NCBI GenBank assembly: GCA_003248935.1
Contig: QFQF01000015.1
Location: 38,948-102,947, forward strand
Source of the DNA: Sphingobium sp.
GTDB lineage: Bacteria > Pseudomonadota > Alphaproteobacteria > Sphingomonadales > Sphingomonadaceae
Reading direction: 5' to 3'
DNA: 64,000 nucleotides
Part shown: positions 8,538 to 16,846 of the stretch, piece by piece
Numbering within the stretch: the first letter of the stretch is position 1
How the letters are laid out: each line of letters starts with the position of its first letter
Notes under the pieces: generated by a model
Database searches by the model: none
Told to the model about the DNA's origin: nothing
The model's input: the letters and a program-made list of their open reading frames with translations, nothing else
Program-made: the position numbers and the translations under genes

Positions 8538-9242
8538 TCACTCCCTGCGATAGGCGATATCGGCGTCCCTGAGGCGCATGGCCCGCCAGCGGAGCAGGAA
8601 GCGCTCATAGGCGGGGGTGGGACGGAACATGTCGAATATCGCCTTGCGGGAGCGAGGCTCGATGCGCGCGATCCAGATGCCTTCGTCGATCACCCGCGCG
8701 CGCGTCTCCCCGGACAGGAGATCCTCGGTCGCAAGGGCAAAGCCGACCCGCCACTGTGCGGAGTACCGAAGGAACGGTGTGCCGGCATAGCTGCGTGCAA
8801 GGGCGCTTTGTGTCCGCGCCGCCCGCGGGCCGTCATGCAGGGCATATATGAAGGTCGCGACCGTCCATGCTTCACCCCAGCGCGGTCGCGCGGCGGTGGC
8901 ACGGCCGATCGTCGATACGGCGTCATTGAGCATCCGGGCACGATCGCCGGGCGACCGGGCGAACTGGGCGGCCCGCCCCTCGTATAGCGCACGATGCACT
9001 TGCGCCCGGGGCGGCAGGTTTGGGGGAATTGGGTCGAAACGCGGGGCAGGCATGCGGTCGTGCCGCATCATCGCCGTGGTCTGCGCCTCCAGCGCGGTTT
9101 CCGACTGCCGGACCTGCCATTCCTGCCGCAGGCTGACCGTCGCCAGACCTATGGCCCCGCACAGAAGCAGGGCGGCGGCAAAAGCGATGCCCGTCGCGCG
9201 TGGTTCACGCGCGACGGGCCTGTAGGGAGCACCGCTGTGCAA
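8538..9242 (-). CDS. Membrane-anchored protein of the polysaccharide island, unknown function
   Basis: 234 residues with one N-terminal membrane segment (about residues 17-37, GIAFAAALLLCGAIGLATVS) and an Arg/Ala-rich periplasmic part predicted to be helical. No known domain is recognised. It lies 10 bases downstream of the Wzc-like kinase gene on the same strand, so co-transcription with it is likely and a role in polysaccharide export or assembly is a fair guess. Confidence 0.6.
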   Translation of the reverse strand: MHSGAPYRPVAREPRATGIAFAAALLLCGAIGLATVSLRQEWQVRQSETALEAQTTAMMRHDRMPAPRFDPIPPNLPPRAQVHRALYEGRAAQFARSPGDRARMLNDAVSTIGRATAARPRWGEAWTVATFIYALHDGPRAARTQSALARSYAGTPFLRYSAQWRVGFALATEDLLSGETRARVIDEGIWIARIEPRSRKAIFDMFRPTPAYERFLLRWRAMRLRDADIAYRRE

Positions 9243-9252
9243 GGCCTATGGC

Positions 9253-11385
9253 CTAGCTGTGGCGATAGTAGCCGGACGACTTCTGGAAATAATAGAAGCC
9301 GCCGATTGCCTGTGATTTCGGATCGACCATTGTGTAGATCGCACCGACCAGATTGGCGTTGTCCGAGCGCAGCCAGGCAAGCGAACTCTCGATCGCGGAC
9401 ACCGGCGTGCTGTTCCACTTGACCACGAACGCGACGGCGTCGGCCATGGCGGAGAGGAAGCGCGCGTCAGCGACACCCATCAGCGGCGGCAGGTCGAGGA
9501 CGATGAAGTCGTAGCGATGCTTCATCTGCTCGACCAGATCGGCCATGCGGTCGCCGCCGAACAGGTCCTCGCCGCTGAAATGCGGGGCGTTGACCATCAT
9601 CAGGTCGAGGCCCGGTTGCAGGTCGGACAGGATCGCCTCGGCCGGCTGTGCGCGGTGCTGGAGAACCTCGACCAGGCCCTTGGATGCGCGCTGGTCAATG
9701 AGGGACTGGAGCGTTGCCTTGCGCACGTCGCAGTCGATGAGCAGCGTCTTGGTGCCGTTCATCGCCAGGATGCGGGCGAAGGACAAGGCCGTCGTCGTCT
9801 TGCCTTCCGAGGGGAGGGCGGAGGTAATCGCGATCACCCGGGGCGGGGACGCGGTACGGACCCCCAGGATCGAGGCGCGGGCATTGCGCAGTGCCTCGGC
9901 GAAGACCGTCGTCGGTTCCCGCAGCAGGTCGTCGGCCGGCCGGGCGACCTTCTTCATCGCCGGGATGGAGGCGACGACGGGAATGCCGAACTGCGATTCG
10001 ATGTCGGAGATGGTGGTGAGGCCGCCCGAGAGCAGTTCCTGCGTCACGATCGTTCCGACGCCGAGCGCCAGAGCGACAACCAGACCAAGCCCGGCGAGCA
10101 GCGGCCGGTTGGGCGAGGTCGGGCGGTTCGGCGGCGATGCACGGTCGACGATCACCGCCTGGGCGATCGAGTTCTGTGCCGCCTGGTCGCTTTCCAGCGA
10201 CATCTGCGTCATCCGGTCGAATGCCGCCCGCTTGTTGGCCGCGTCCTGCTCCAGGCTCTTGGCGTTCACGGTGGCGCGGGTGTTGCTCGCCTGCTTCGAT
10301 TCAAGCGCGCCGAGCGAGCCCCGCAGGCTGGCTGCGGCGGTGGCGCGGGCGGAGGCGTCGGACTGGAGGGAGTTGACGACGCGATGCGCCTCGTCGTTGA
10401 TCTGCTGGTCGATCTGCGAAAGCTGTTCGCGCACCCGGATCATCTCGGGGTGGTTGACGCCGTCGCGTGACTGGATCTCGGCCAGATTGCGGAGAACCTC
10501 CGCTTTCTGGCGGCGCAGGTCACCAATAACGGCCGAGCTGCGCACTTCGGCGACGGAGTCGATGCCGCCACGGGAAATCTGTGCCTGCGCGGCGCGATAG
10601 GTGGACTGTGCGGCGGCAGCGTCGGCCTCGGCCGTGGCGAGCTGCGAGGACAGCGGCGCGACCTGCTGGTCGGTGACAGTGCCTGCGGAGCCGCCTTCGA
10701 CGATGTTGTGCGCCGCGCGATACTGCGCGACCGCGGCATCCGCCACGCGGACCTGCTGGCCCAGTTCGGCGAGTTGCTGCTTCAGCCACTTCGCCTGGCG
10801 GCCAGCGGCGCCCATGTTGGAGCCGGTGCGCATGTCGAGATAGGTCTCGGCGAAGCTGTTGGAGATGCGGGCCGCCTTGATCGGATCGCGCGAGCGGAAC
10901 TTGACCGACAGGATGTAGGTCAGCTTCTCGCGGCCGACGGACAGGTTGCGCATGACCTGCTGCACGACGGCGTTGGAGCGCTCCGTCTCGGTCATCGGCG
11001 TGCTGCCGTCCAGACCCTTGGTGAACTCGGGGTCATCCTCGAGGCGCAGGCGCTTCACCACCTCGCGGGCGAGGTCGACGGAACTCAACAGGCTGACCTC
11101 GGTCTCGATCGCCTCGGAATTAAGGCTCTGAATCTGGGTTTCGCTGGACGAAAGCGGGCTGCGGCTCGGATCGATGCGGACCAGCGTCACCGCGTCATAT
11201 TTCGGGCTCATCAGCAGGATGAGGACGATGGCGGCGGCAAAGGCGGCGGCGGCGACAAGGAGCATCGTCAGATAACGGCGGCGGAGCAGGCCGACCGCCG
11301 AGCCGAGCAGATCGGCAAGGCGCGCCTCATAGCCGGGGCCACCTTCCATCGCATGGTCCATGTCAATTTCCGTTTTCTTGAGCAT
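9253..11385 (-). CDS. Wzc-like polysaccharide co-polymerase with BY-kinase domain
   Basis: 710 residues. The N-terminus has a Wzz domain with a first membrane segment (about 35-55) and a long coiled-coil periplasmic region (about 190-420) ending in the second segment with the PxxP-type stretch SPPNRPTSPNRPLL. A cytosolic bacterial tyrosine kinase domain follows: Walker A (SEGKTTTAL, near 525), Walker A' (LLIDCDVRK) and Walker B (FIVLDLPP). The tail is tyrosine-rich (GGFYYFQKSSGYYRHS), the usual autophosphorylation cluster. It controls chain length and export of exopolysaccharide. Kinase and co-polymerase are fused, as in Wzc and ExoP. Confidence 0.93.
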   Translation of the reverse strand: MLKKTEIDMDHAMEGGPGYEARLADLLGSAVGLLRRRYLTMLLVAAAAFAAAIVLILLMSPKYDAVTLVRIDPSRSPLSSSETQIQSLNSEAIETEVSLLSSVDLAREVVKRLRLEDDPEFTKGLDGSTPMTETERSNAVVQQVMRNLSVGREKLTYILSVKFRSRDPIKAARISNSFAETYLDMRTGSNMGAAGRQAKWLKQQLAELGQQVRVADAAVAQYRAAHNIVEGGSAGTVTDQQVAPLSSQLATAEADAAAAQSTYRAAQAQISRGGIDSVAEVRSSAVIGDLRRQKAEVLRNLAEIQSRDGVNHPEMIRVREQLSQIDQQINDEAHRVVNSLQSDASARATAAASLRGSLGALESKQASNTRATVNAKSLEQDAANKRAAFDRMTQMSLESDQAAQNSIAQAVIVDRASPPNRPTSPNRPLLAGLGLVVALALGVGTIVTQELLSGGLTTISDIESQFGIPVVASIPAMKKVARPADDLLREPTTVFAEALRNARASILGVRTASPPRVIAITSALPSEGKTTTALSFARILAMNGTKTLLIDCDVRKATLQSLIDQRASKGLVEVLQHRAQPAEAILSDLQPGLDLMMVNAPHFSGEDLFGGDRMADLVEQMKHRYDFIVLDLPPLMGVADARFLSAMADAVAFVVKWNSTPVSAIESSLAWLRSDNANLVGAIYTMVDPKSQAIGGFYYFQKSSGYYRHS

Positions 11386-11845
11386 TGCCGAGGGCCACCT
11401 TCATCACTGCACGACGTCGCAAATTCCGCGACACTATCATCAGCAGGCTCTTCCGGTCCGGTTTCCGGACAGGGTCCGCGCATCCCGTCAGGGTGCGCGG
11501 ATGAACGATGCCTTCAAATGGTTCGTGTCGTCTCGTGCCGACTGTTTCGCGAACAGACCTACTTCAGGTTCATGCTGCGATGCAACCAGCCTGCTCGAAC
11601 AGCTAGCATGATCTTGAAAAAACAGGGCTATGGCTGCCGGGCTTTGAGCGGGGTGGTCAGGGCCGGGCGTGCAATAATCGCGGTCTGCCGTGGGGATTCG
11701 ATACATTCCGTTATCCCGGGGCGCAGGATGTTGGCCATAAAGCCTCCGCCGTTCCCGCAAATGCAGCCGGCGTGAATCATGTCGCGGCGCAAAAGCGCCG
11801 CGATCCGATCAGTGATTCATGATTGTCCGGAAGCCGCTGAGGGCG
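11386..11845. other. 460-base gap upstream of the Wzc-like gene
   Basis: No credible gene. On the minus strand it is the leader/promoter region of the kinase gene and contains two neighbouring perfect stems, GTCCGG/CCGGAC (11456-11470) and TCCGCGCA/TGCGCGGA (11475-11501). A third stem at 11782-11803 lies after the next minus-strand gene. Short frames on both strands here lack ribosome sites and family resemblance. Confidence 0.5.
11782..11803 (-). terminator. Strong hairpin after the 12358-11846 gene
   Basis: Perfect 9-base stem TCGCGGCGC (11782-11790) and GCGCCGCGA (11795-11803) with an AAAA/TTTT loop, 43 bases beyond the stop of the minus-strand gene. There is no T-run after the stem, so termination is inferred from position and stem strength only. 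Confidence 0.45.
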
Positions 11846-12358
11846 TTACGAGCTGTAGTTAGCAGACCCGCCGCCGACGCTGACGATCGGTGTCGAGTAG
11901 AAGCGGATGCCCGATCCGCCGCTGCCGACGGAACCCGACCCGGTGCCGATCGCGCCGGTGCCGACGCGAAGCTTTTTCTTCTTCAGCAACGCGAGGCGGA
12001 TGTTGGCGATCGCCTGTTTCAGGTTCGGCGTTGCCTGATCGCTCGCGGACACGGATGAGAGGGCGCTGTTGATCACCTCGCCGCTCGCGTCTTCCTGGCT
12101 GAGGACGAACATGACCGACGCCTCAAGATCCTCGGTGGAGGCGGTCTGGGGCAGTGCGCCGACTTCGCCCCAGATCCGGTTTGCCAGCGCCTCGATGGCC
12201 TTGGCCGGGTCGTTCGCGTCGGTGAGGGCCGGTACGCCAGGGCTGGTCGAGCCCAGCGCGATAACCGGAGCGCCGAGCGCGACGGCCGCCGCGATGCCAA
12301 TGGCGATCGGCTTGCGATAGACCGTGCGGCCGAACGCCGAAACGTTAATGAGCTTCAC
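11846..12358 (-). CDS. Small secreted protein with Gly/Ser-rich tail, unknown function
   Basis: About 170 residues. It has a basic start and a hydrophobic segment (KPIAIGIAAAVALGAPVIALGS) that reads as a signal peptide or anchor, then a soluble Ala/Glu-rich part and a basic KKKK patch. A Gly/Ser-rich end finishes in SVGGGSANYSS. A GTG at 12358 is preferred because GGGGG lies about 8 bases upstream; a GTG at 12379 is also in frame. It lies inside the polysaccharide island between the kinase and a BTLCP-type protease on the same strand. No family recognised. Confidence 0.6.
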   Translation of the reverse strand: MKLINVSAFGRTVYRKPIAIGIAAAVALGAPVIALGSTSPGVPALTDANDPAKAIEALANRIWGEVGALPQTASTEDLEASVMFVLSQEDASGEVINSALSSVSASDQATPNLKQAIANIRLALLKKKKLRVGTGAIGTGSGSVGSGGSGIRFYSTPIVSVGGGSANYSS

Positions 12359-12520
12359 TGATATAGCCCCCGAAACCACCTAAAAGCTGCAAAAGTCCTA
12401 AACGAGAACAGTTAATAATTCTCTAACAAAAGCATAGCGATAGCGCGTTTGCGGGGCAACTATGACATATTTGCATCATGTGCCGTTTTGGGGATGGGGC
12501 ATACACGACCGCTATGTTGG

Positions 12521-13129
12521 TCAGGATCGCGCGACGCGATACCAGATGTGGGGATCGCCGGGCTTTTGCACGCGCAGCCAGCTATACGGCGCCTCTTGCC
12601 AGGGGGCGAGGCGGCCGGTCAGGCTGTCCAGCACGTAGTCACCGCGATCCGTGCGCGCCACAAGGACGGTATGCAGGCCGAATTCCCGCCGGTAGACGAC
12701 GGCGAAGAACAGATCGGACGGCGGAAAACCCCTTTCGATCAGCCGTTCGCGCTTCTCCAGCGCCAGATCTTCGCAGTCACCCGCCGCCCCGGCGCGCTTG
12801 CCGGGGCGCTGCCACCGCTCGTCGGTGCCGAACAGGTCATAGTCGGTCCGTTGAAGTACGGAGCCGTTCACATCGCCGTTAACAAAGGCGAGCATGTGCC
12901 GCTGCTTCTTTTCGGGTGTTGCCACATCGGGCGGTGCGGATGTGCTGCACAGGGTGGGTTCGCGCTGGCACATCTGGACGAAGCCGGTCGGCGCGTCGGC
13001 CTCCTCTCCCATCGGAATGTAAGGAGCGGGCGGCGCGGCAAGCGCCGTACCAGGCAAAGAAAGGATGGATAGAGCGAGGAAGGCCAATTCCCCGCACAGG
13101 CGCAAGCGTCCCACAGCGGTCTCCGTCAT
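12521..13129 (-). CDS. Periplasmic transglutaminase-like cysteine protease (BTLCP/DUF920, LapG-like)
   Basis: 202 residues with a signal peptide (hydrophobic LAFLALSILSLPGTALA). The Cys-His-Asp triad of the family is visible: GDCEDLALEKRERL (Cys near residue 118), FGLHTVLVART (His) and YVLDSLTG (Asp). LapG-type members cleave large surface adhesins in the periplasm. No LapA or LapD homologue lies in the window, so the substrate is unknown. The position in an exopolysaccharide island suggests a role in biofilm or surface remodelling. Confidence 0.85.
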   Translation of the reverse strand: MTETAVGRLRLCGELAFLALSILSLPGTALAAPPAPYIPMGEEADAPTGFVQMCQREPTLCSTSAPPDVATPEKKQRHMLAFVNGDVNGSVLQRTDYDLFGTDERWQRPGKRAGAAGDCEDLALEKRERLIERGFPPSDLFFAVVYRREFGLHTVLVARTDRGDYVLDSLTGRLAPWQEAPYSWLRVQKPGDPHIWYRVARS

Positions 13130-13317
13130 CCCCGGAGACGTTCTGCACCAATCGGTTTAGTGTGAGGTGCACATGCGTGCCTAGCGCGATCTTAACCATG
13201 CGATCATGTTTCGCGTCTATACATGGCGGCATGAGTGAAGAATGCGCCGAAATGAAGGCCGGAGCCGTCGTTAATGCGCTTCCATTTGTCGCTTTCTTCT
13301 GCCACGAAACCTTATGA

Positions 13318-14433
13318 ATGCACACGCGCGGCGCCTCCGATAATCCCAGACCGATACTGTCGGGAATTCAATTACTTCGCGGGCTATCGGCTGTGCTGGT
13401 GGTTGCGGCGCACGCGAACCTGATGATGGGCAACCCGAAAAATTTCGGGGTCAGCCCTTTCCCCTTGCGGGACGCTGGCATGTTCGGGGTTGCTGTCTTC
13501 TTCGTCATCAGCGGTTTCATCATCGGCATGGTGTCGCTCGACACAGAATGGCGTCCGCGCCTGTCGAAGGGTGATTATGCCTGGCGCCGCTTCGTGCGGA
13601 TCGTGCCGTTCCTGTGGCTGAGCGTGATCGGCTATAATATTCTGAGTTCCGTCGGCACCGGTGAGGTTGAATGGCTTCCGTTTCTGCGGGCCATGACGCT
13701 CTGGCCGATCGGCGAGTTGAAACCCAATGTGGTCTGGTCCCTCCAGCACGAGATGATCTTCTACATCCTGTTTGCGCTGGCGATGCTGGGCACGCGCATC
13801 CGGCTGTGGATACTGGCGCTCTGGTTCGTCGCGCCGCTCGTATATGGCGGTGCGATCGCGCTGTTCGGTCACGCGGCGATCCCCGCCAATACGGCGGTGG
13901 CGGAGCTCTTCCGCGTGGTCCTGCTGGGCGGGTTCAGTGGAGCGAACGTGCAGTTCGGCGCCGGCTTCATCCTGGGACTGGTCTGGCTTCGCTCGCCTGC
14001 TTTGTCGCGCATGCGTTTGCCGGGCGGGCTCGTGATCGCGACGATCCTGATCGCTCTGGCCACGGTGATAGTCGAGATCATGGCGTTCCCGATCGCCGGC
14101 TTCGGACGCATGATCGTCTGGTCGGCGATGGCGATGGTCATCGTCGCCGTCGGGATGCTGGTACGTGACGAGAAGGGGCCGCTCCAGACGATCGGCATGG
14201 TCCTGGGGAATGCCTCGTTCTCGATCTATCTGGTGCACAATGCGGTGCTGCTGATCCTCTTCAAGGCGGCATTGTGGATGCCGGATGCCCTGCCGCTATC
14301 CTTGCTGTTCTTCTTTTTCTTCGGCGTCGCGACGCTGGCCGGTGTCGTCGTCCACTATCTGGTGGAAGCGCCGTTGATCAGCCTGCTGTCTCACGGACAG
14401 CCCTTGTTTCCCTGGCAGAGGCGGACGGCCTGA
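13318..14433 (+). CDS. Membrane acyltransferase, acyltransferase-3 family (1)
   Basis: 371 residues with about ten membrane segments. The N-terminus has the family layout (GIQLLRGLSAVLVVAAHA with catalytic-type His, then FFVISGFIIG), RRFVRIVPFLW matches the R-x10-R region, and WSLQHEMIFYILFA is the conserved loop. Such enzymes O-acylate (usually acetylate) sugars during polysaccharide synthesis in the inner membrane. It is transcribed away from the BTLCP gene and its end overlaps the convergent acyltransferase by 56 bases. Confidence 0.88.
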   Translation: MHTRGASDNPRPILSGIQLLRGLSAVLVVAAHANLMMGNPKNFGVSPFPLRDAGMFGVAVFFVISGFIIGMVSLDTEWRPRLSKGDYAWRRFVRIVPFLWLSVIGYNILSSVGTGEVEWLPFLRAMTLWPIGELKPNVVWSLQHEMIFYILFALAMLGTRIRLWILALWFVAPLVYGGAIALFGHAAIPANTAVAELFRVVLLGGFSGANVQFGAGFILGLVWLRSPALSRMRLPGGLVIATILIALATVIVEIMAFPIAGFGRMIVWSAMAMVIVAVGMLVRDEKGPLQTIGMVLGNASFSIYLVHNAVLLILFKAALWMPDALPLSLLFFFFFGVATLAGVVVHYLVEAPLISLLSHGQPLFPWQRRTA

Positions 14434-15487
14434 GCCGCCGCCTGCCGAGCAGGCTGTTGATCTGTGCCTCGACCAGGCGATAGACGAGCAGGCCGATCGC
14501 CACGCCGGCGACCGCCGACAGCGCCATCATCGGAAACAGCATGAATGCCGGCAGCTTGCGGGCGAGCGCCGTGACGATGCCGACAGCGAACATGTGGAAC
14601 AGATATATCGAGTAGCTGGCGTCGCCGATCAGGATGGCGAAACGCGGCGGTGTGCGGCCGCGCCCGTCGACATAGGCGATCAGTGCGTCGAGATGCACGG
14701 CGCAGGCGGCGATCAGCGCGATCTGGGTCAGCGGGTTCTGCTGTACCGCGCGATAATGATAGCCGATGAAGCCGATGACGATCAGGCTGGCCAGCAGCAG
14801 TGCCGGGCGCATCATGGCCGGCATGCGGAGCGGCCCCGACAGGGCGCGCGTCCCCATCCACATGCCCGCGATGAAGCCGAGGATATCGACCTGGGTATAG
14901 AATCGGGGGATGGCGGCGGTGAACGGCACCAGCAAGCCGACGCCGAACAGGCCGACGAACAGCACGGTCAGAACGGTCGCACGCTGCCGGACCTGCAAGG
15001 CGAAGCAGGCCGCGAACAGCAGATAGAAGAACATCTCGTAGTTGAGCGTCCAGCCCAGGCGGAAGAACGGCCAGATGAAACCGGTGCCGTTAGGCATGTA
15101 GGCCGGGATGAACAGCAGCGACTGGATGATGTGCAGCGGGTCGAACGTCGTGTTCCTGAACGCAGCGGGTGCCGCGATGGTCGCCAGCGCCAGCACAAGG
15201 TTCGCGAAATAGTAAATGGGGACGATCCGGCGAATCCGGCGATCGACGAACCGGCGCGGATCGAAGGCGCCGGGGCCTGTCGTCACCACCATGATATAGC
15301 CGCTGATCAGGAAGAAGAGCGTCACGCCATAGCGGGCGAAGAGGTGAAATCCGGCGGGCGCCCCGGCATAGGGGTGCGCGACCGCGTGTGTGATCACCAC
15401 CGACAAGGCAGCCACCGCGCGGCCCAGTTGCAGGCCCAGCAGCTTGTCTCTTACAGGGGTGGCGCCGCCGGGCGCCGTCTGGGTCAT
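14378..15487 (-). CDS. Membrane acyltransferase, acyltransferase-3 family (2)
   Basis: About 369 residues. Family marks are LQLGRAVAALSVVITHAV, LFFLISGYIMVV, RRIRRIVPIYYFANL, WTLNYEMFFYLLFA and the late GDASYSIYLFHMF. It probably O-acylates the polysaccharide. The start at 15487 is set by an ATGA overlap with the preceding PssE-like gene; the frame is open further upstream. It forms a PssD-PssE-acyltransferase operon on the minus strand and overlaps acyltransferase (1) tail to tail. Confidence 0.9.
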   Translation of the reverse strand: MTQTAPGGATPVRDKLLGLQLGRAVAALSVVITHAVAHPYAGAPAGFHLFARYGVTLFFLISGYIMVVTTGPGAFDPRRFVDRRIRRIVPIYYFANLVLALATIAAPAAFRNTTFDPLHIIQSLLFIPAYMPNGTGFIWPFFRLGWTLNYEMFFYLLFAACFALQVRQRATVLTVLFVGLFGVGLLVPFTAAIPRFYTQVDILGFIAGMWMGTRALSGPLRMPAMMRPALLLASLIVIGFIGYHYRAVQQNPLTQIALIAACAVHLDALIAYVDGRGRTPPRFAILIGDASYSIYLFHMFAVGIVTALARKLPAFMLFPMMALSAVAGVAIGLLVYRLVEAQINSLLGRRRLRPSASARETRAVRETAG

Positions 15488-16002
15488 CGTGCCCCGAAAT
15501 GCAGCCACTGCCGCCGTGAAGGTGGCGTGCCGTCGATGAATGCACGCAGCTTGCCCGTGAATTTCTCCGGCGCCTTGTCGGAGACGGTCGACGCGCCTTC
15601 CAGCGATCCGATGTCCTCCAGCCGGGCCAGCAGTTCGGTCTCGTTCATCGCGACATAGACGCCGGGCGTGTCGAGGAAACGCTGCGCCGTGGCGAGCTGA
15701 TGGCCGTTGCGGTGCTCCCCCCGTTCATGGTCGCGCGGCATGATGATGATCGGCGTGCCATATTCCATCGCCGTGACGATCGACCCCATGCCCGCATGTG
15801 CGATCATCAGCCGAGCCTCCCCCTGCAACCGGCGGAACTCGTCCGGCGAGAGGAACTGGAAGCATTTCATCCGCCGCGCGGTATATTCGGAGGGGCCGAT
15901 CTGCGCGACGATGTCGGTCCTGTCCGCGCTGTCCGCCCAGTCATCGACTGTCTTGACGAGGCGGTCGAACGGAAGCTGCGTCCCAACGGACAGAAGGATC
16001 AT
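15484..16002 (-). CDS. PssE-like glycosyltransferase subunit (Alg13 type)
   Basis: 172 residues equivalent to the C-terminal half of a GT28-type glycosyltransferase. MILLSVGTQLPFDRLV opens the fold, and HAGMGSIVTAMEYGTPIIIMPRDHERGEHRNGHQ is the nucleotide-sugar binding region. Such proteins work only together with an Alg14/PssD-type membrane partner, which is the overlapping upstream gene. In rhizobia PssD-PssE transfers glucuronic acid to the EPS lipid carrier; the sugar here is not known. Confidence 0.88.
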   Translation of the reverse strand: MILLSVGTQLPFDRLVKTVDDWADSADRTDIVAQIGPSEYTARRMKCFQFLSPDEFRRLQGEARLMIAHAGMGSIVTAMEYGTPIIIMPRDHERGEHRNGHQLATAQRFLDTPGVYVAMNETELLARLEDIGSLEGASTVSDKAPEKFTGKLRAFIDGTPPSRRQWLHFGAR

Positions 16003-16502
16003 ATTACCTTACCGTAGAATTGCAGGCCCGGGTGCAGCTCGGTCAGATGCTCCCACTGCGTGAGCCACAGGTCGGAACACCGTCGCGCGAGGCGACCCGA
16101 CATCGACAGATGGTCGGCATTGGCGATGCTGTCTATCCAGATCGTCCGGGCGCCCAGCAGCTTGCCGATCTGGAGCGCCATATAACCGGGGGCGGCGCCG
16201 GTCGTGATCAGCACGTCGGGCCGGAAACGCAGGATGATGAACGCCATCTGCAGGGCGGATTTCAGCAGCCGGAACGGTTCCGAACGGGATGCGTCGGCGA
16301 TCCACTTCACCGGCCGCGTACCCGACGGCGCCTCGGCCCCGGGGAGCGTCGTGATATATTGCGTATCATAGGGTTCGAACGCGGGGCTCAGCCGGCGCAG
16401 TTGCACCCAATGGCCACCCGCCGAAGCGATGGCGATCAGCTTTTTGCGCGGCTTTCCGCCGGATTCTGCGCGTGTGGCACCCATTGCTATTGCATCGCAC
16501 AA
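15999..16502 (-). CDS. PssD-like glycosyltransferase subunit (Alg14 type)
   Basis: 167 residues. IAIASAGGHWVQLRRL near residue 25 is the Alg14 signature, and ALQMAFIILRFRPDVLITTGAAPGYMALQIGKLLGARTIWID gives the membrane-associated second half. It anchors the PssE-like partner and forms the acceptor site. Its stop overlaps the partner's start in an ATGA arrangement, so the two are translated together. It is the first gene of the minus-strand operon; the gap at 16503-16846 holds its promoter. Confidence 0.88.
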   Translation of the reverse strand: MCDAIAMGATRAESGGKPRKKLIAIASAGGHWVQLRRLSPAFEPYDTQYITTLPGAEAPSGTRPVKWIADASRSEPFRLLKSALQMAFIILRFRPDVLITTGAAPGYMALQIGKLLGARTIWIDSIANADHLSMSGRLARRCSDLWLTQWEHLTELHPGLQFYGKVI

Positions 16503-16846
16503 TGCCAGCGGCGTTTCAATGACGTCTCGATACGTTCCATGTCGTTAAGCTTAATGAATTCCTTTGGTTATTCGAATCAGCTCAGACCTGGTCCGTGGGG
16601 CATGATCGCCGAAAAACCCGTGCCGTACAGTCAAACGCCGGTCGGCGCCGCCTCTATCGCACTCCATTGCAGGGGCCGCCGCAAGTCCCGCGATCACCGC
16701 GCCGTCTCGCTATGAGACAATCCGTGCCAAAGTGACGACAGGCGACAACTGTCTCAACTTGTAAGGAATTGTGCGTTGCACAAGCCATTTCTACGGGGCA
16801 GATTGCGATCTGGAAACGATCCAAGCCACAGGTCCGGGACGATTTA
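16503..16846. other. Divergent promoter region between the PssDE operon and the GT4 operon
   Basis: About 340 bases without a supported gene. It contains two short palindromes: GACAG-N7-CTGTC (16737-16753) and TTGTGC-GTT-GCACAA (16769-16783). Either could be an operator for the rightward polysaccharide operon. No promoter can be assigned with confidence. Confidence 0.45.

Noticed and set aside
11488..11760. Short frames on both strands in the gap before the Wzc-like gene
   Set aside because: No ribosome sites, no hydrophobic or domain pattern, and they overlap stem structures.
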